Shown here: positions 1 through 6,347 of the stretch, piece by piece
How the letters are laid out: every line of letters starts with the position of its first letter
How positions within the stretch are numbered: the stretch's first letter is position 1
Assembly (NCBI GenBank): GCA_018057635.1
Contig: JAGPDJ010000154.1
Coordinates: 1-6,408, forward strand
Direction: 5' to 3'
DNA length: 6,408 nt
Origin: Ferruginibacter sp.
GTDB lineage: Bacteria > Bacteroidota > Bacteroidia > Chitinophagales > Chitinophagaceae
Notes under the pieces: model-generated
Database searches by the model: none
The model's input: only the letters and a program-made list of their open reading frames with translations
What the model was told of the DNA's origin: nothing
Program-made: the position numbers and the translations under genes

Positions 1-1
1 A

Positions 2-214
2 GGCACCAAAGATGAAACAGCCGACCGTAACAACAATGGCATCATTGATTCAATTGACGATACCATCAGCCTGGTAAAAGAACTCACCTTAAAGGGGTAT
101 GACGAAACGAAAGATATTTACTACCTTGAACTAAATGATGGAAAACACGATGTGCCAACCTGGGCTCATGCGTTTCCGGCTTTTTTAATCTGGGGATGGG
201 GGAGAAGTGTTTAA
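2..214 (+). CDS. C-terminal part of an alpha/beta-hydrolase-fold esterase (5'-truncated by window edge)
   Basis: Open frame from the window edge to TAA at 212-214, giving the last 70 residues. The tail reads DGKHDVPTWAHAFPAFL followed by IWGWG. This matches the C-terminal pattern of the putative esterase family (esterase D / enterochelin-esterase-like, PF00756), where a G-x-H-x(5)-W-x(5)-FL segment carries the catalytic histidine; here that would be the CAC codon at 146-148. Upstream is a D-x-N-x-N-G-x-I-D stretch (codons 23-58) that fits an EF-hand-like calcium loop inserted in the fold. The nucleophile serine and the N-terminus lie outside the window, so location (secreted or cytoplasmic) and substrate cannot be judged. 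The downstream neighbour is convergent. I see no T-tailed terminator directly after the stop. The family call rests on recalled C-terminal motifs only; another alpha/beta hydrolase subfamily is possible. Confidence 0.7.
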   Translation, partial: GTKDETADRNNNGIIDSIDDTISLVKELTLKGYDETKDIYYLELNDGKHDVPTWAHAFPAFLIWGWGRSV

Positions 215-250
215 GGGTTTATTCGTTTAAGTGTTTAAATCGTTTTAACG

Positions 251-270
251 TTGATATAGCTTTATATCAA
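251..270. repeat. AT-rich 8-bp inverted repeat (hairpin)
   Basis: TTGATATA at 251-258 pairs perfectly with TATATCAA at 263-270 around the 4-nt loop GCTT. It lies 36 bases after the esterase stop codon. It could cap the esterase transcript, but no T-run follows on the plus strand (next bases ATGCGAATTC), so it is not a standard intrinsic terminator. Its role is unknown. Confidence 0.45.
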
Positions 271-340
271 ATGCGAATTCCCCGGGAAATTTCAGTTTAT
301 CACTTTCAGCGTTTATAACAATTCAACTTTAAAACTTTGC

Positions 341-416
341 TGTCATCCCGACGAAGGAGGGATCTGCCAGGTAAGGTTATTGCTGATAGGCAGATCCCTC
401 CTTCGTCGGGATGACA
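341..416. repeat. REP-like 28-bp perfect inverted repeat with 20-nt loop
   Basis: The left arm 341-368 begins TGTCATCCCGACGAAGGAGG and ends ATCTGCC. It is the exact reverse complement of the right arm 389-416, and the loop is 369-388. Each arm also contains its own short dyad: ATCCC at 345-349 and GGGAT at 359-363, with the same in mirror form on the right arm. A palindrome inside each unit, and two units in opposite orientation, is the layout of REP/BIME-type elements mobilised by REP-associated tyrosine transposases in other bacteria. From memory, variants starting GTCATCC and ending GGATCT recur between genes in many Bacteroidota genomes; I could not verify this here. No T-run follows on either side, so a simple terminator is unlikely, although the folded RNA could protect or end transcripts arriving from either convergent gene. 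Confidence 0.7.
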
Positions 417-493
417 AATACTAAAGAACAGTTATAATATCTTATAGGTATTGCTTTAATAACACATAACATAACAAGGAATTCATAAAATAA

Positions 494-521
494 AGAAAGC
501 CGCTTTTTACAGCGGCTTTCT
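494..521 (-). terminator. Rho-independent terminator of the TonB-dependent receptor gene
   Basis: Read on the minus strand, AGAAAGCCGCT pairs perfectly with AGCGGCTTTCT (11 bp) around the 6-nt loop GTAAAA, followed by a T-rich tail TTATTTTATG. It starts 32 bases after the receptor stop codon. GC-rich stem core plus downstream U-rich tract is the standard intrinsic terminator form. On the plus strand the hairpin is followed by CATTATCC, so termination there would be weak. Confidence 0.85.
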
Positions 522-553
522 CATTATCCATTATAAATTAAAATAATTATCCA

Positions 554-3500
554 TTAAAAACTATACCTCACTGTTAACTGCCCGGTCCAGCGGCTGCTGT
601 TGAAAGCAGAGATACCATCGCTGATGGCACCAACTTTATTGTCGGTTGGTTTATTAAACCTGTAGTTAGGCGTGGTACCGGTAAAGTTTGCTACGTTCAG
701 CACTACAGCCTGGTCGAAGTTGAAGAAATACTGGCGGCCGGCATTTTTATCAATCAGGTTTGTAAGATTGAAAATATCAAAACGTACTGATAAGGTATGA
801 CGTGTTGCGCCGGTTTTAACAGAGAAATCCTGTTGGATGTTTGCATCCAGGATGTTTGTGAAAGGAGACCTTGCACCATTGCGTTCTGCAAATTTACCAC
901 GGTTTTTTCTCAGGTATTTATCAGACAGGATGAATTCTTCAAACTGGTCTTTTTGCTGTGCCGGGGTAAGTGCACCATTGGTTACAAATGACATCTGGTC
1001 CATCTCAGCCCTGCTGGCCGGAATGTACATCAGGTCATTGAAAGTTCCGCCGTCACCGATAAATGCAGCGCCGTTCATTACATAACTGTAAGGGCTACCC
1101 GATTGCCCGTTGTATGCGAAAGTAATGGTGGTTGCCATATGGCCTTTTGCATAAGAGAATTTCTTGGAAGCCAGTGCATAGATCCGGTGGCCCATATCAA
1201 AATCGGAAGTGGTTAATGGAAGATTATTCCTTGAACTAACAGCTTCCATGTTCAGCCAGTTTGAAGTGTTGATTGAACTGGTTCCTTCATTATACACTTG
1301 CGAATTACCGTAAGTATAATTGGCAACAAACGTAAATCCTTTCTTGCTTTGTTTTTCTATACCTACGTTGAAGTTATAAGAGAATCCTTTTTGTCCGATT
1401 GTATTTTGAACAAGGATAACATTGCTGTAAGGATTGCGTATTGCATTGGTTGCACCGGTTGGCCTGTATACAAACCTAACCGGGTTGCCGGTGGTAGAAT
1501 AAACCAGCCTTGAATCAGGTCCTGTTGTTTTAATGGTTGGTGGTGCAATGTTCACATTCTTCCAGTCTACTTCAAAAATATTTTTCGTGTACATCACATC
1601 AAAATTCACAGACCATCCGCTTCCCAGTTTCTTATCTGCACCAAATGATCCTCTCAATACTGCAGGTAAATGGAAGTCTTTTGCAATGATATTCATATCT
1701 CCCTGCGGCTTGATCAGTAACTGAGACAAACCGAATTCTGATTGGGTATATTGATTGTTTACATCAGGCCTGAAAGCAACAGGTTGACCTGCAATTTGCA
1801 GACCGTATTGTGTGCCCGGCGCTGTTAACTGGTTGGTTGAACGGGATGTATCCAATGCACCGATTGTAATACCATTGTTCTGGTAAACGCCACCCGGCCA
1901 AACCAATGGGGTTCTGCCACCAAAAATTCCTACACCACCACGGATCACAATACCTTCATCATCCAGGTTCAGCTTAAATCCTAAGCGTGGAGAAAACTGC
2001 CATTTAGGGGCAAATTTCTGTCCGGAATATGCACCCCTGAGGTCGTAAGTAGCAGCAATAACCTTTCTTGCTGTATCATTAAAGAATTTATCTTCCGGAA
2101 CATCAGAAGTAAACTTGGTTTTATCGGCCCTTAAGCCTAACGTGATGGTTAATTTATCATTCACTTTAATATCGTCATTCAGGAAGAAACCAAGGCGAAC
2201 TGATTTGAAATTAGCACCTGCATTAACAGCATCATCACCACCTTTGCTGTTATCATCAACCAGTGAATAACCTCTCCTGATACGGGAAGGGCCACGGTCT
2301 TCTATAAATGCAGTTAACGGGTTTATCTGGGTTGCACCAACCGGGCCAATGGCGCTGTATATATATGCACCATACGCCCTGTTCATGAACAGGTTGTAAG
2401 ATTTGTTGAAATCTATATCCGCTCCTATGCTGATGGCATGTTTGCCTGCATAGATCTTAAATGCATCGTAAAAATTGATGATCCTTTGTTTTAACAGGTT
2501 TGCAGATGAAGCTGTTTCTGTACCAAAATTGATAGCAGGGCCTCCATCATACGCAACAATCTGTACATTAGGGAAAGGAGAACCTGTAGGGCCCCTGTCA
2601 TCTACAACATCGGTTGCAGAGATCCTTAATTTATTATTTGTCTTGTCGCTGAACTTGGTGTTCAGCTCAAGGTTACCCGAATGGGTAGTGGAAGGGAAAA
2701 ATTCAGCACTGTTTACGAAATTAATATTGGTATTCGTGCTTCTTCCCGGGTTAGTTCTTTCTGTATTGGTATAACGGTAACTAAGCGTTAATTTATTTTT
2801 CTTGCTTAAGTTGAAATCAAAACGGGTGTTTACATTTAAACGGTCAACATCATCAGGGTTATTCAGGTAATCTCCGGGATCGTAACCATATTTGGTTTTC
2901 AGGAAATTAACAACCTTGTTCACGGTATCTACAACATTAAACCGAACGCTGCCATCCGGGTTAAGTACATTCACCGGGGTATAAGGTTGAGGACGGCTGT
3001 CTTTCTGTTTTTCAACATTAACAAAGAAGAATGCTTTATTCTTCATGATCGGCCCACCGATCGTAAAGCCATAAGTTTGGTTTTTGAATGGAGACAACTT
3101 AATTCTTTTTACACTATCCGGCAAACGTCCAGGTGTTTTGCCAGCCATGTTTTCATTTCTGAAAATATAATATGCTGAACCATGAAAGTTATTGGTACCA
3201 GACTTTGTTATGGCATTTATGGCTCCACCGGTAAAGTTACCGAGTGCAGCATCATACGGAGAGATCTGTACAACGATCTGGTCAATGGCATCAATACTGA
3301 TCGGAGGAGTTCCGGCCCTTCCGCCATTAGTTCCCTGGTCGCTCAAGCCAAATACATCATTATTTACAGCACCATCCACCAGGAATCCATTGTAACGGTT
3401 ATTTTGTCCGGCTATAGAGATACCACCGGTTGAAGTGATCTTGGTTTGTGGTGTGTAACGCACATAGTCATTCAGGTTTCTGCCAATGGTAGGTAAAACG

Positions 3501-3925
3501 GCTAATTTTGCCCGGCTGATCTGTGTTTCATTATTGTTTTTAGAAATGCTCCGTGTTCCTGCAACAACAACAGCTTCCAGGCTGGTCGCTTTTTCAGAAA
3601 CTACAAAATCAACACGTTGAACATCTCCCAGTTGCAGGAAAACATCGTCCCTTTTTTCTACTTCAAAACCAACAAAGGTGGAAGTAATGGTGTAAGGGCC
3701 GCCCGGGTTCATGTTGTTAATATCAAACCTGCCACCTGTACGGGCAATGGTAGAATATACAGTACCAGTTGGCTCATGAACGGCAGTAATAGTGGCTCCC
3801 GGCAGGGCATTGCCGCTTTTGTTTTTCACAACTCCCGATATACTACTGGTAGTTACCTGTGCCTGTATTAATACGGGCATTGCGAATAAGGCAATGATAA
3901 GGGGTAAAATTTTCTTAAAGTTCAT
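554..3925 (-). CDS. Oar-like TonB-dependent outer-membrane receptor
   Basis: Complete gene of 1123 residues. Residues 1-22 form a signal peptide (MNFKK, hydrophobic core, then LIQA before Q). Residues about 27-110 are a carboxypeptidase-regulatory-like beta domain (SISGVVKNKSGNALPGATI, later GRFDI and PYTIT). LEAVVVAG at 116-123 resembles the conserved segment before the plug in Bacteroidota receptors. The plug follows at about 136-245 (LVDGAVNND, ISPYDAALGNFTGGAINAITKSG). The rest is beta-barrel, ending in the aromatic C-terminal strand LTVRYSF expected for outer-membrane insertion. The segments YNGQSGSPYSYV, NDLMYIPASR and the RG-containing part near residues 1030-1060 fit Oar-type receptors more than SusC. 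No SusD-like gene is adjacent and a terminator follows, so it appears to be a single-gene unit. The ligand is unknown. Myxococcus Oar is linked to protease export; that role should not be assumed here. The ATG at 3925 is well placed before the signal peptide; no Shine-Dalgarno is seen, as usual in this phylum. The frame is uninterrupted. Confidence 0.9.
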   Translation of the reverse strand: MNFKKILPLIIALFAMPVLIQAQVTTSSISGVVKNKSGNALPGATITAVHEPTGTVYSTIARTGGRFDINNMNPGGPYTITSTFVGFEVEKRDDVFLQLGDVQRVDFVVSEKATSLEAVVVAGTRSISKNNNETQISRAKLAVLPTIGRNLNDYVRYTPQTKITSTGGISIAGQNNRYNGFLVDGAVNNDVFGLSDQGTNGGRAGTPPISIDAIDQIVVQISPYDAALGNFTGGAINAITKSGTNNFHGSAYYIFRNENMAGKTPGRLPDSVKRIKLSPFKNQTYGFTIGGPIMKNKAFFFVNVEKQKDSRPQPYTPVNVLNPDGSVRFNVVDTVNKVVNFLKTKYGYDPGDYLNNPDDVDRLNVNTRFDFNLSKKNKLTLSYRYTNTERTNPGRSTNTNINFVNSAEFFPSTTHSGNLELNTKFSDKTNNKLRISATDVVDDRGPTGSPFPNVQIVAYDGGPAINFGTETASSANLLKQRIINFYDAFKIYAGKHAISIGADIDFNKSYNLFMNRAYGAYIYSAIGPVGATQINPLTAFIEDRGPSRIRRGYSLVDDNSKGGDDAVNAGANFKSVRLGFFLNDDIKVNDKLTITLGLRADKTKFTSDVPEDKFFNDTARKVIAATYDLRGAYSGQKFAPKWQFSPRLGFKLNLDDEGIVIRGGVGIFGGRTPLVWPGGVYQNNGITIGALDTSRSTNQLTAPGTQYGLQIAGQPVAFRPDVNNQYTQSEFGLSQLLIKPQGDMNIIAKDFHLPAVLRGSFGADKKLGSGWSVNFDVMYTKNIFEVDWKNVNIAPPTIKTTGPDSRLVYSTTGNPVRFVYRPTGATNAIRNPYSNVILVQNTIGQKGFSYNFNVGIEKQSKKGFTFVANYTYGNSQVYNEGTSSINTSNWLNMEAVSSRNNLPLTTSDFDMGHRIYALASKKFSYAKGHMATTITFAYNGQSGSPYSYVMNGAAFIGDGGTFNDLMYIPASRAEMDQMSFVTNGALTPAQQKDQFEEFILSDKYLRKNRGKFAERNGARSPFTNILDANIQQDFSVKTGATRHTLSVRFDIFNLTNLIDKNAGRQYFFNFDQAVVLNVANFTGTTPNYRFNKPTDNKVGAISDGISAFNSSRWTGQLTVRYSF

Positions 3926-3953
3926 ATTAGTTTGGTTTTACGTTGGCAAAGAA

Positions 3954-3968
3954 AGCAAATTATTTGCT
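3954..3968. promoter_or_regulatory. 15-bp palindrome upstream of the receptor gene, candidate operator
   Basis: AGCAAAT at 3954-3960 and ATTTGCT at 3962-3968 are perfect reverse complements around a single central base. It lies 28-42 bases before the receptor start codon. On the minus strand a weak -7-like box, TTTCTTTG (3954-3947, one mismatch to TAnnTTTG), directly abuts it, which would place a bound regulator over the promoter. The symmetry is observed; the operator role is inference, and no known regulator motif was matched. Confidence 0.35.
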
Positions 3969-4084
3969 AATTGAGGCTAACATTCTTTTAACAAATTATT
4001 AGGCAGTCTGAATAAATAAGTTGCTGCTTATCAGAAAAAAATATACATATTAAAAAAATAACAATATGATATCGCCTGATACAG

Positions 4085-4103
4085 GTTTTCGAGAAGCGAA
4101 AAC
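4085..4103. repeat. 7-bp inverted repeat in the divergent intergenic region
   Basis: GTTTTCG at 4085-4091 pairs with CGAAAAC at 4097-4103 around AGAAG. It sits between the receptor and ribBA, about 28 bases before the ribBA -7 box. It lacks a T-tail on either strand, so it is not a terminator. It could be a regulator site for ribBA or chance. Confidence 0.35.
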
Positions 4104-4130
4104 ATAAAATACCGCAATGGTAAACCTTGT

Positions 4131-4138
4131 TAACTTTG
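4131..4138 (+). promoter_or_regulatory. Bacteroidota-type -7 promoter box for ribBA
   Basis: TAACTTTG matches the Bacteroidota -7 consensus TAnnTTTG exactly and ends 16 bases before the ribBA ATG. Transcription would then begin around 4143-4147, leaving a leader of about ten bases. No clear TTTG element is visible at the expected -33 distance (about 4105-4112). No conserved FMN riboswitch sequence is seen between this box and the gene, and there is no room for one in so short a leader. Confidence 0.5.
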
Positions 4139-4154
4139 CATATAAAGTTATATT

Positions 4155-5360
4155 ATGTTACACAGAATTGAAGATGCCATTGAAGATATTAAGAACGGGA
4201 AAATGGTGATAGTAGTAGACGATGAAGACAGGGAGAACGAGGGTGATTTTGTTACTGCTGCCCGTAATGTTACCCCGGAGATCATCAATTTTATGAGTAT
4301 CCATGGCAGAGGCCTCATATGCGCTCCGTTAGTAGAAGACAGGTGCACGGCATTGAACCTGCAGCCCATGGTATCTGACAATACATCTTTACATGAAACG
4401 GCTTTTACAGTTAGTATCGACTTGCTGGGTAATGGTTGTACAACCGGTATTTCTGCGCAAGACAGGGCTAAAACGATCCAGGCACTGATAAACCCCGATA
4501 CAAAACCTGAAGATTTTGGAAGGCCCGGGCATATATTTCCGCTGCGTGCAAAAAAAGGTGGTGTTTTAAGGAGATCAGGGCATACCGAAGCTACCATTGA
4601 TTTGGCGCGCCTTGCTGGTTTTGAACCTGCAGGTGTATTGGTGGAGATCATTGCTGAAGACGGAACCATGGCCAGGCTGCCAAAGCTGATGGAAATTGCT
4701 GAAAAATTCCAACTACGGATCATATCAATCAAAGACCTGATTGCATACAGGTTGAAAACAGAGTCACTGGTGAAAGAAGAAGTAAGGGTTCAAATGCCAA
4801 CCAAATATGGCATGTTCGAACTTATTACATATATGCAGGTTACTACCGGTGAAATTCACATGGCACTGAAAAAGGGCGAATGGAAAAAAGATGAACCGGT
4901 ATTGGTGAGGGTACACAGCAGTTGTATGACAGGTGATATTTTAGGATCACTTCGTTGCGATTGTGGGGAACAGCTTCACCATGCTATGAAAATGATTGAA
5001 GCCGAAGGCAAAGGCCTGGTTTTATATATGAACCAGGAAGGCAGGGGTATCGGGTTGATCAATAAACTGAAAGCATATAAACTGCAGGAACAGGGAATGG
5101 ATACGGTAGAAGCAAACCTTCATTTAGGTTTTGGTATGGATGAACGTGATTATGGGGTAGGTGCCCAGATACTGCGTGAACTGGGTATCAGCAAAATGAA
5201 ACTGATCAGTAACAATCCTAAAAAACGTGCCGGTTTACTGGGTTACGGACTGGAAGTGGTTGATACAGTACCAATTGAAATGAAGCCCAATAAGCACAAT
5301 GAAAAATATCTTTTTACCAAACGTGATAAACTGGGGCATGAGATATTGAACGGGCTGTAA
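4155..5360 (+). CDS. ribBA: Bifunctional 3,4-dihydroxy-2-butanone-4-phosphate synthase / GTP cyclohydrolase II
   Basis: Cytoplasmic enzyme of 401 residues catalysing the two entry reactions of riboflavin synthesis. The N-terminal RibB part (about 1-200) converts ribulose 5-phosphate to 3,4-dihydroxy-2-butanone 4-phosphate and formate. It shows the acidic metal/substrate loop [11 protein letters not shown] (22-32), [12 protein letters not shown] (48-59), [10 protein letters not shown] (123-132) and [15 protein letters not shown] (141-155). The C-terminal RibA part (about 205-401) opens GTP to the pyrimidine precursor. It shows [11 protein letters not shown] (251-261) and RCDCGEQL (267-274), giving the zinc cysteines C257, C268 and C270, then NQEGRGIGL (293-301), [12 protein letters not shown] (329-340) and SNNPKK (352-357). 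HSSC replaces the HSEC of Escherichia coli RibA, which I believe is usual in this phylum. Length agrees with fused RibBA proteins, and both halves keep their key motifs. Expression probably starts from the -7 box at 4131; the ATG at 4155 begins directly at the conserved N-terminus. dps follows 73 bases downstream on the same strand. Confidence 0.96.
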   Translation: MLHRIEDAIEDIKNGKMVIVVDDEDRENEGDFVTAARNVTPEIINFMSIHGRGLICAPLVEDRCTALNLQPMVSDNTSLHETAFTVSIDLLGNGCTTGISAQDRAKTIQALINPDTKPEDFGRPGHIFPLRAKKGGVLRRSGHTEATIDLARLAGFEPAGVLVEIIAEDGTMARLPKLMEIAEKFQLRIISIKDLIAYRLKTESLVKEEVRVQMPTKYGMFELITYMQVTTGEIHMALKKGEWKKDEPVLVRVHSSCMTGDILGSLRCDCGEQLHHAMKMIEAEGKGLVLYMNQEGRGIGLINKLKAYKLQEQGMDTVEANLHLGFGMDERDYGVGAQILRELGISKMKLISNNPKKRAGLLGYGLEVVDTVPIEMKPNKHNEKYLFTKRDKLGHEILNGL

Positions 5361-5424
5361 GTGAATGCAGGAAATAGGGGTAATATATTAGTATAACGGG
5401 AAAGCCTGATCGTAAAAAATTAAA

Positions 5425-5439
5425 TTTCATTATATGAAA
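5425..5439 (+). promoter_or_regulatory. Small dyad enclosing the dps start codon
   Basis: TTTCAT (5425-5430) and ATGAAA (5434-5439) are perfect complements around the loop TAT, so the dps ATG lies in the 3' arm. Outside it AAA and TTT can pair further if two A residues bulge. In RNA this might hide the start codon, but the stem is short and AT-rich and may be weak. Presence is observed; a role in translation is inference. Confidence 0.3.
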
Positions 5440-5910
5440 AATTTAAATTCAATAGGGCTTGACAATAAAAAATCGTTGGAATTAGCGGGTAAATTAAACG
5501 TGTTACTTGCAAATTATTCAATCTTTTACCAGAATGTGAGGGGTTATCACTGGAATATCAAAGGGGATAAATTTTTCGAACTTCACGTTAAATTTGAAGA
5601 ACTATATAACGACCTGCTGCTTAAAATAGATGAAATAGCAGAAAGGATATTGACACTTGGCCATACTCCCATTCATAATTATTCAGAATATAAAAAGATG
5701 TCTGAAATAGCTGAAAGTCCACAGGTAGCTGACGGAATAAAAGCAGTTTCAGGTATTTTGGCTTCTTTTAAAGTGATCATTACACTTCAGCGGACATTGC
5801 TTGCATTGTCTGGTGAAACAGGAGATGAAGGAACTAATGCGCTGATGAGCGACTATATACGTGCACAGGAAAAATCAGTATGGATGTATTCGGCATTTTT
5901 GAAAAAGTAA
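5434..5910 (+). CDS. dps: Dps-family ferritin-like DNA-protection / iron-storage protein
   Basis: Protein of 158 residues, the usual Dps length, expected to fold as a four-helix bundle and assemble into a 12-subunit cytoplasmic shell that oxidises Fe(II), normally with hydrogen peroxide, and stores ferric iron. The ferroxidase ligands, shared between subunits, are visible with family spacing: H39 in YHWNIKG, H51 in LHVKFEELY, and D66 and E70 in DEIAERI. The position equal to E. coli D67 is E55, a conservative change. DEGTNALMSDYIRAQEKSVW (131-150) is the conserved last-helix region. The N-terminus (MKNLNSIGLDNKK) is short with few lysines, so direct DNA binding as in E. coli Dps is uncertain. 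The gene lies 73 bases after ribBA with no terminator between, so read-through is possible, but no clear separate promoter is seen. No PerR- or OxyR-type site was recognised. Confidence 0.93.
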   Translation: MKNLNSIGLDNKKSLELAGKLNVLLANYSIFYQNVRGYHWNIKGDKFFELHVKFEELYNDLLLKIDEIAERILTLGHTPIHNYSEYKKMSEIAESPQVADGIKAVSGILASFKVIITLQRTLLALSGETGDEGTNALMSDYIRAQEKSVWMYSAFLKK

Positions 5911-6041
5911 TGCCTGCTGATAAATTTCCCGTAAGTACTAACTGTAATATATAGACTTAATATAGGTTGTTTTTTACAAAGCCTTTTTCATTTAACTGAA
6001 GCTGTATTTGAAGCATATAGTTTCATCATACATGTATTTTA

Positions 6042-6263
6042 ATGAAAGGAATAAATTACCTGACCGGGCTGGGAACAGTCTTGATCTTTATAGGCATTTA
6101 TTGTTTTAAAGCCATGATGGCTAAGGATACGAAAATCCTGAAAGACGGAGAGATTTATAAAATACCCGTAAATAAAAACATGAAATTGTATTTGTTTTTA
6201 TCTGGAGTGATTGGGGTAACAGCCGGCGTTTTATTGATATTAAAATCACTTAAGTTCATTTAA
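6042..6263 (+). CDS. Small two-helix membrane protein of unknown function
   Basis: A 73-residue protein I do not recognise. It has two hydrophobic segments: about 5-25 (LTGLGTVLIFIGIYCF core) and about 48-68 (LYLFLSGVIGVTAGVLLIL core). These are joined by a polar, lysine-rich stretch (about 27-47, containing KDTKILKDGEIYKIP). A hairpin in the inner membrane is likely. With one lysine near the N-terminus and many in the loop, the positive-inside rule suggests the loop faces the cytoplasm. The ATG at 6042 is the only ATG start in frame; an in-frame stop TAG lies at 6018. Composition and codon use look like those of a real Bacteroidota gene. It lies 131 bases after dps, so it is probably a separate unit; TGTATTTG at 6003-6010 is a one-mismatch -7 box that could serve it. 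The frame's length, two clean helices and fitting start support it being real, but chance cannot be excluded. Confidence 0.65.
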   Translation: MKGINYLTGLGTVLIFIGIYCFKAMMAKDTKILKDGEIYKIPVNKNMKLYLFLSGVIGVTAGVLLILKSLKFI

Positions 6264-6295
6264 AGAATCTTTTTATAAACACATTTATCATATTT

Positions 6296-6309
6296 AAATC
6301 CCGGGATTT
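6296..6309. repeat. Perfect 14-bp palindrome
   Basis: AAATCCCGGGATTT is fully self-complementary with no spacer. It begins 33 bases after the small membrane protein gene. No T-rich tract longer than four bases follows, so intrinsic termination would be weak. It may be a regulator binding site for the gene beyond the window, or chance. Confidence 0.4.
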
Positions 6310-6347
6310 TAGTTAAAAACATTTCATGCCAGTTTTTTATTTTGTTA

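Larger units (their letters stand above)
215..553. other. Non-coding convergent intergenic region with several repeats and a terminator
   Basis: These 339 bases lie between two genes that end facing each other, so they need no gene promoter. No plausible coding frame is visible on either strand. They hold degenerate GTTTAAG repeats just after the esterase stop, an AT-rich hairpin (251-270), a long perfect inverted repeat (341-416), and the terminator of the minus-strand receptor gene (494-521). The stretch 417-493 is AT-rich and shows nothing I can name. Confidence 0.8.

Noticed and set aside
278..288. TTCCC-C-GGGAA dyad in the first intergenic region
   Set aside because: Only five-base arms; too short to separate from chance, although it resembles the CCCGGG core seen at 6300-6305.
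2475..2774. 99-codon plus-strand frame inside the receptor gene
   Set aside because: Antisense to continuous receptor coding sequence, with no promoter or known domain; apparent hydrophobic stretches come from the complement of barrel codons.
4148..4732. 194-codon open frame on the minus strand opposite ribBA
   Set aside because: It lies entirely antisense to the well-supported RibB coding region, and its serine-rich, low-complexity translation has no recognisable domain; it is a shadow frame.
5381..5390. TAATATATTA palindrome between ribBA and dps
   Set aside because: A 10-bp all-AT palindrome is expected often by chance in this AT-rich DNA and does not match a full PerR or Fur box.
5421..5428. 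TAAATTTC as a -7 promoter box for dps
   Set aside because: The final base mismatches TAnnTTTG, no -33 element is visible, and the box would place the transcript start at or past the ATG.
5965..5988. Possible terminator after dps (TTGT, loop, ACAA, then T-run)
   Set aside because: Only four contiguous base pairs form, with a bulge before two more GC pairs; too weak to call despite the following five T residues.
6028..6037. ATACATGTAT palindrome just before the small membrane protein gene
   Set aside because: Short, AT-rich and unsupported by other signals; chance is the simplest explanation.
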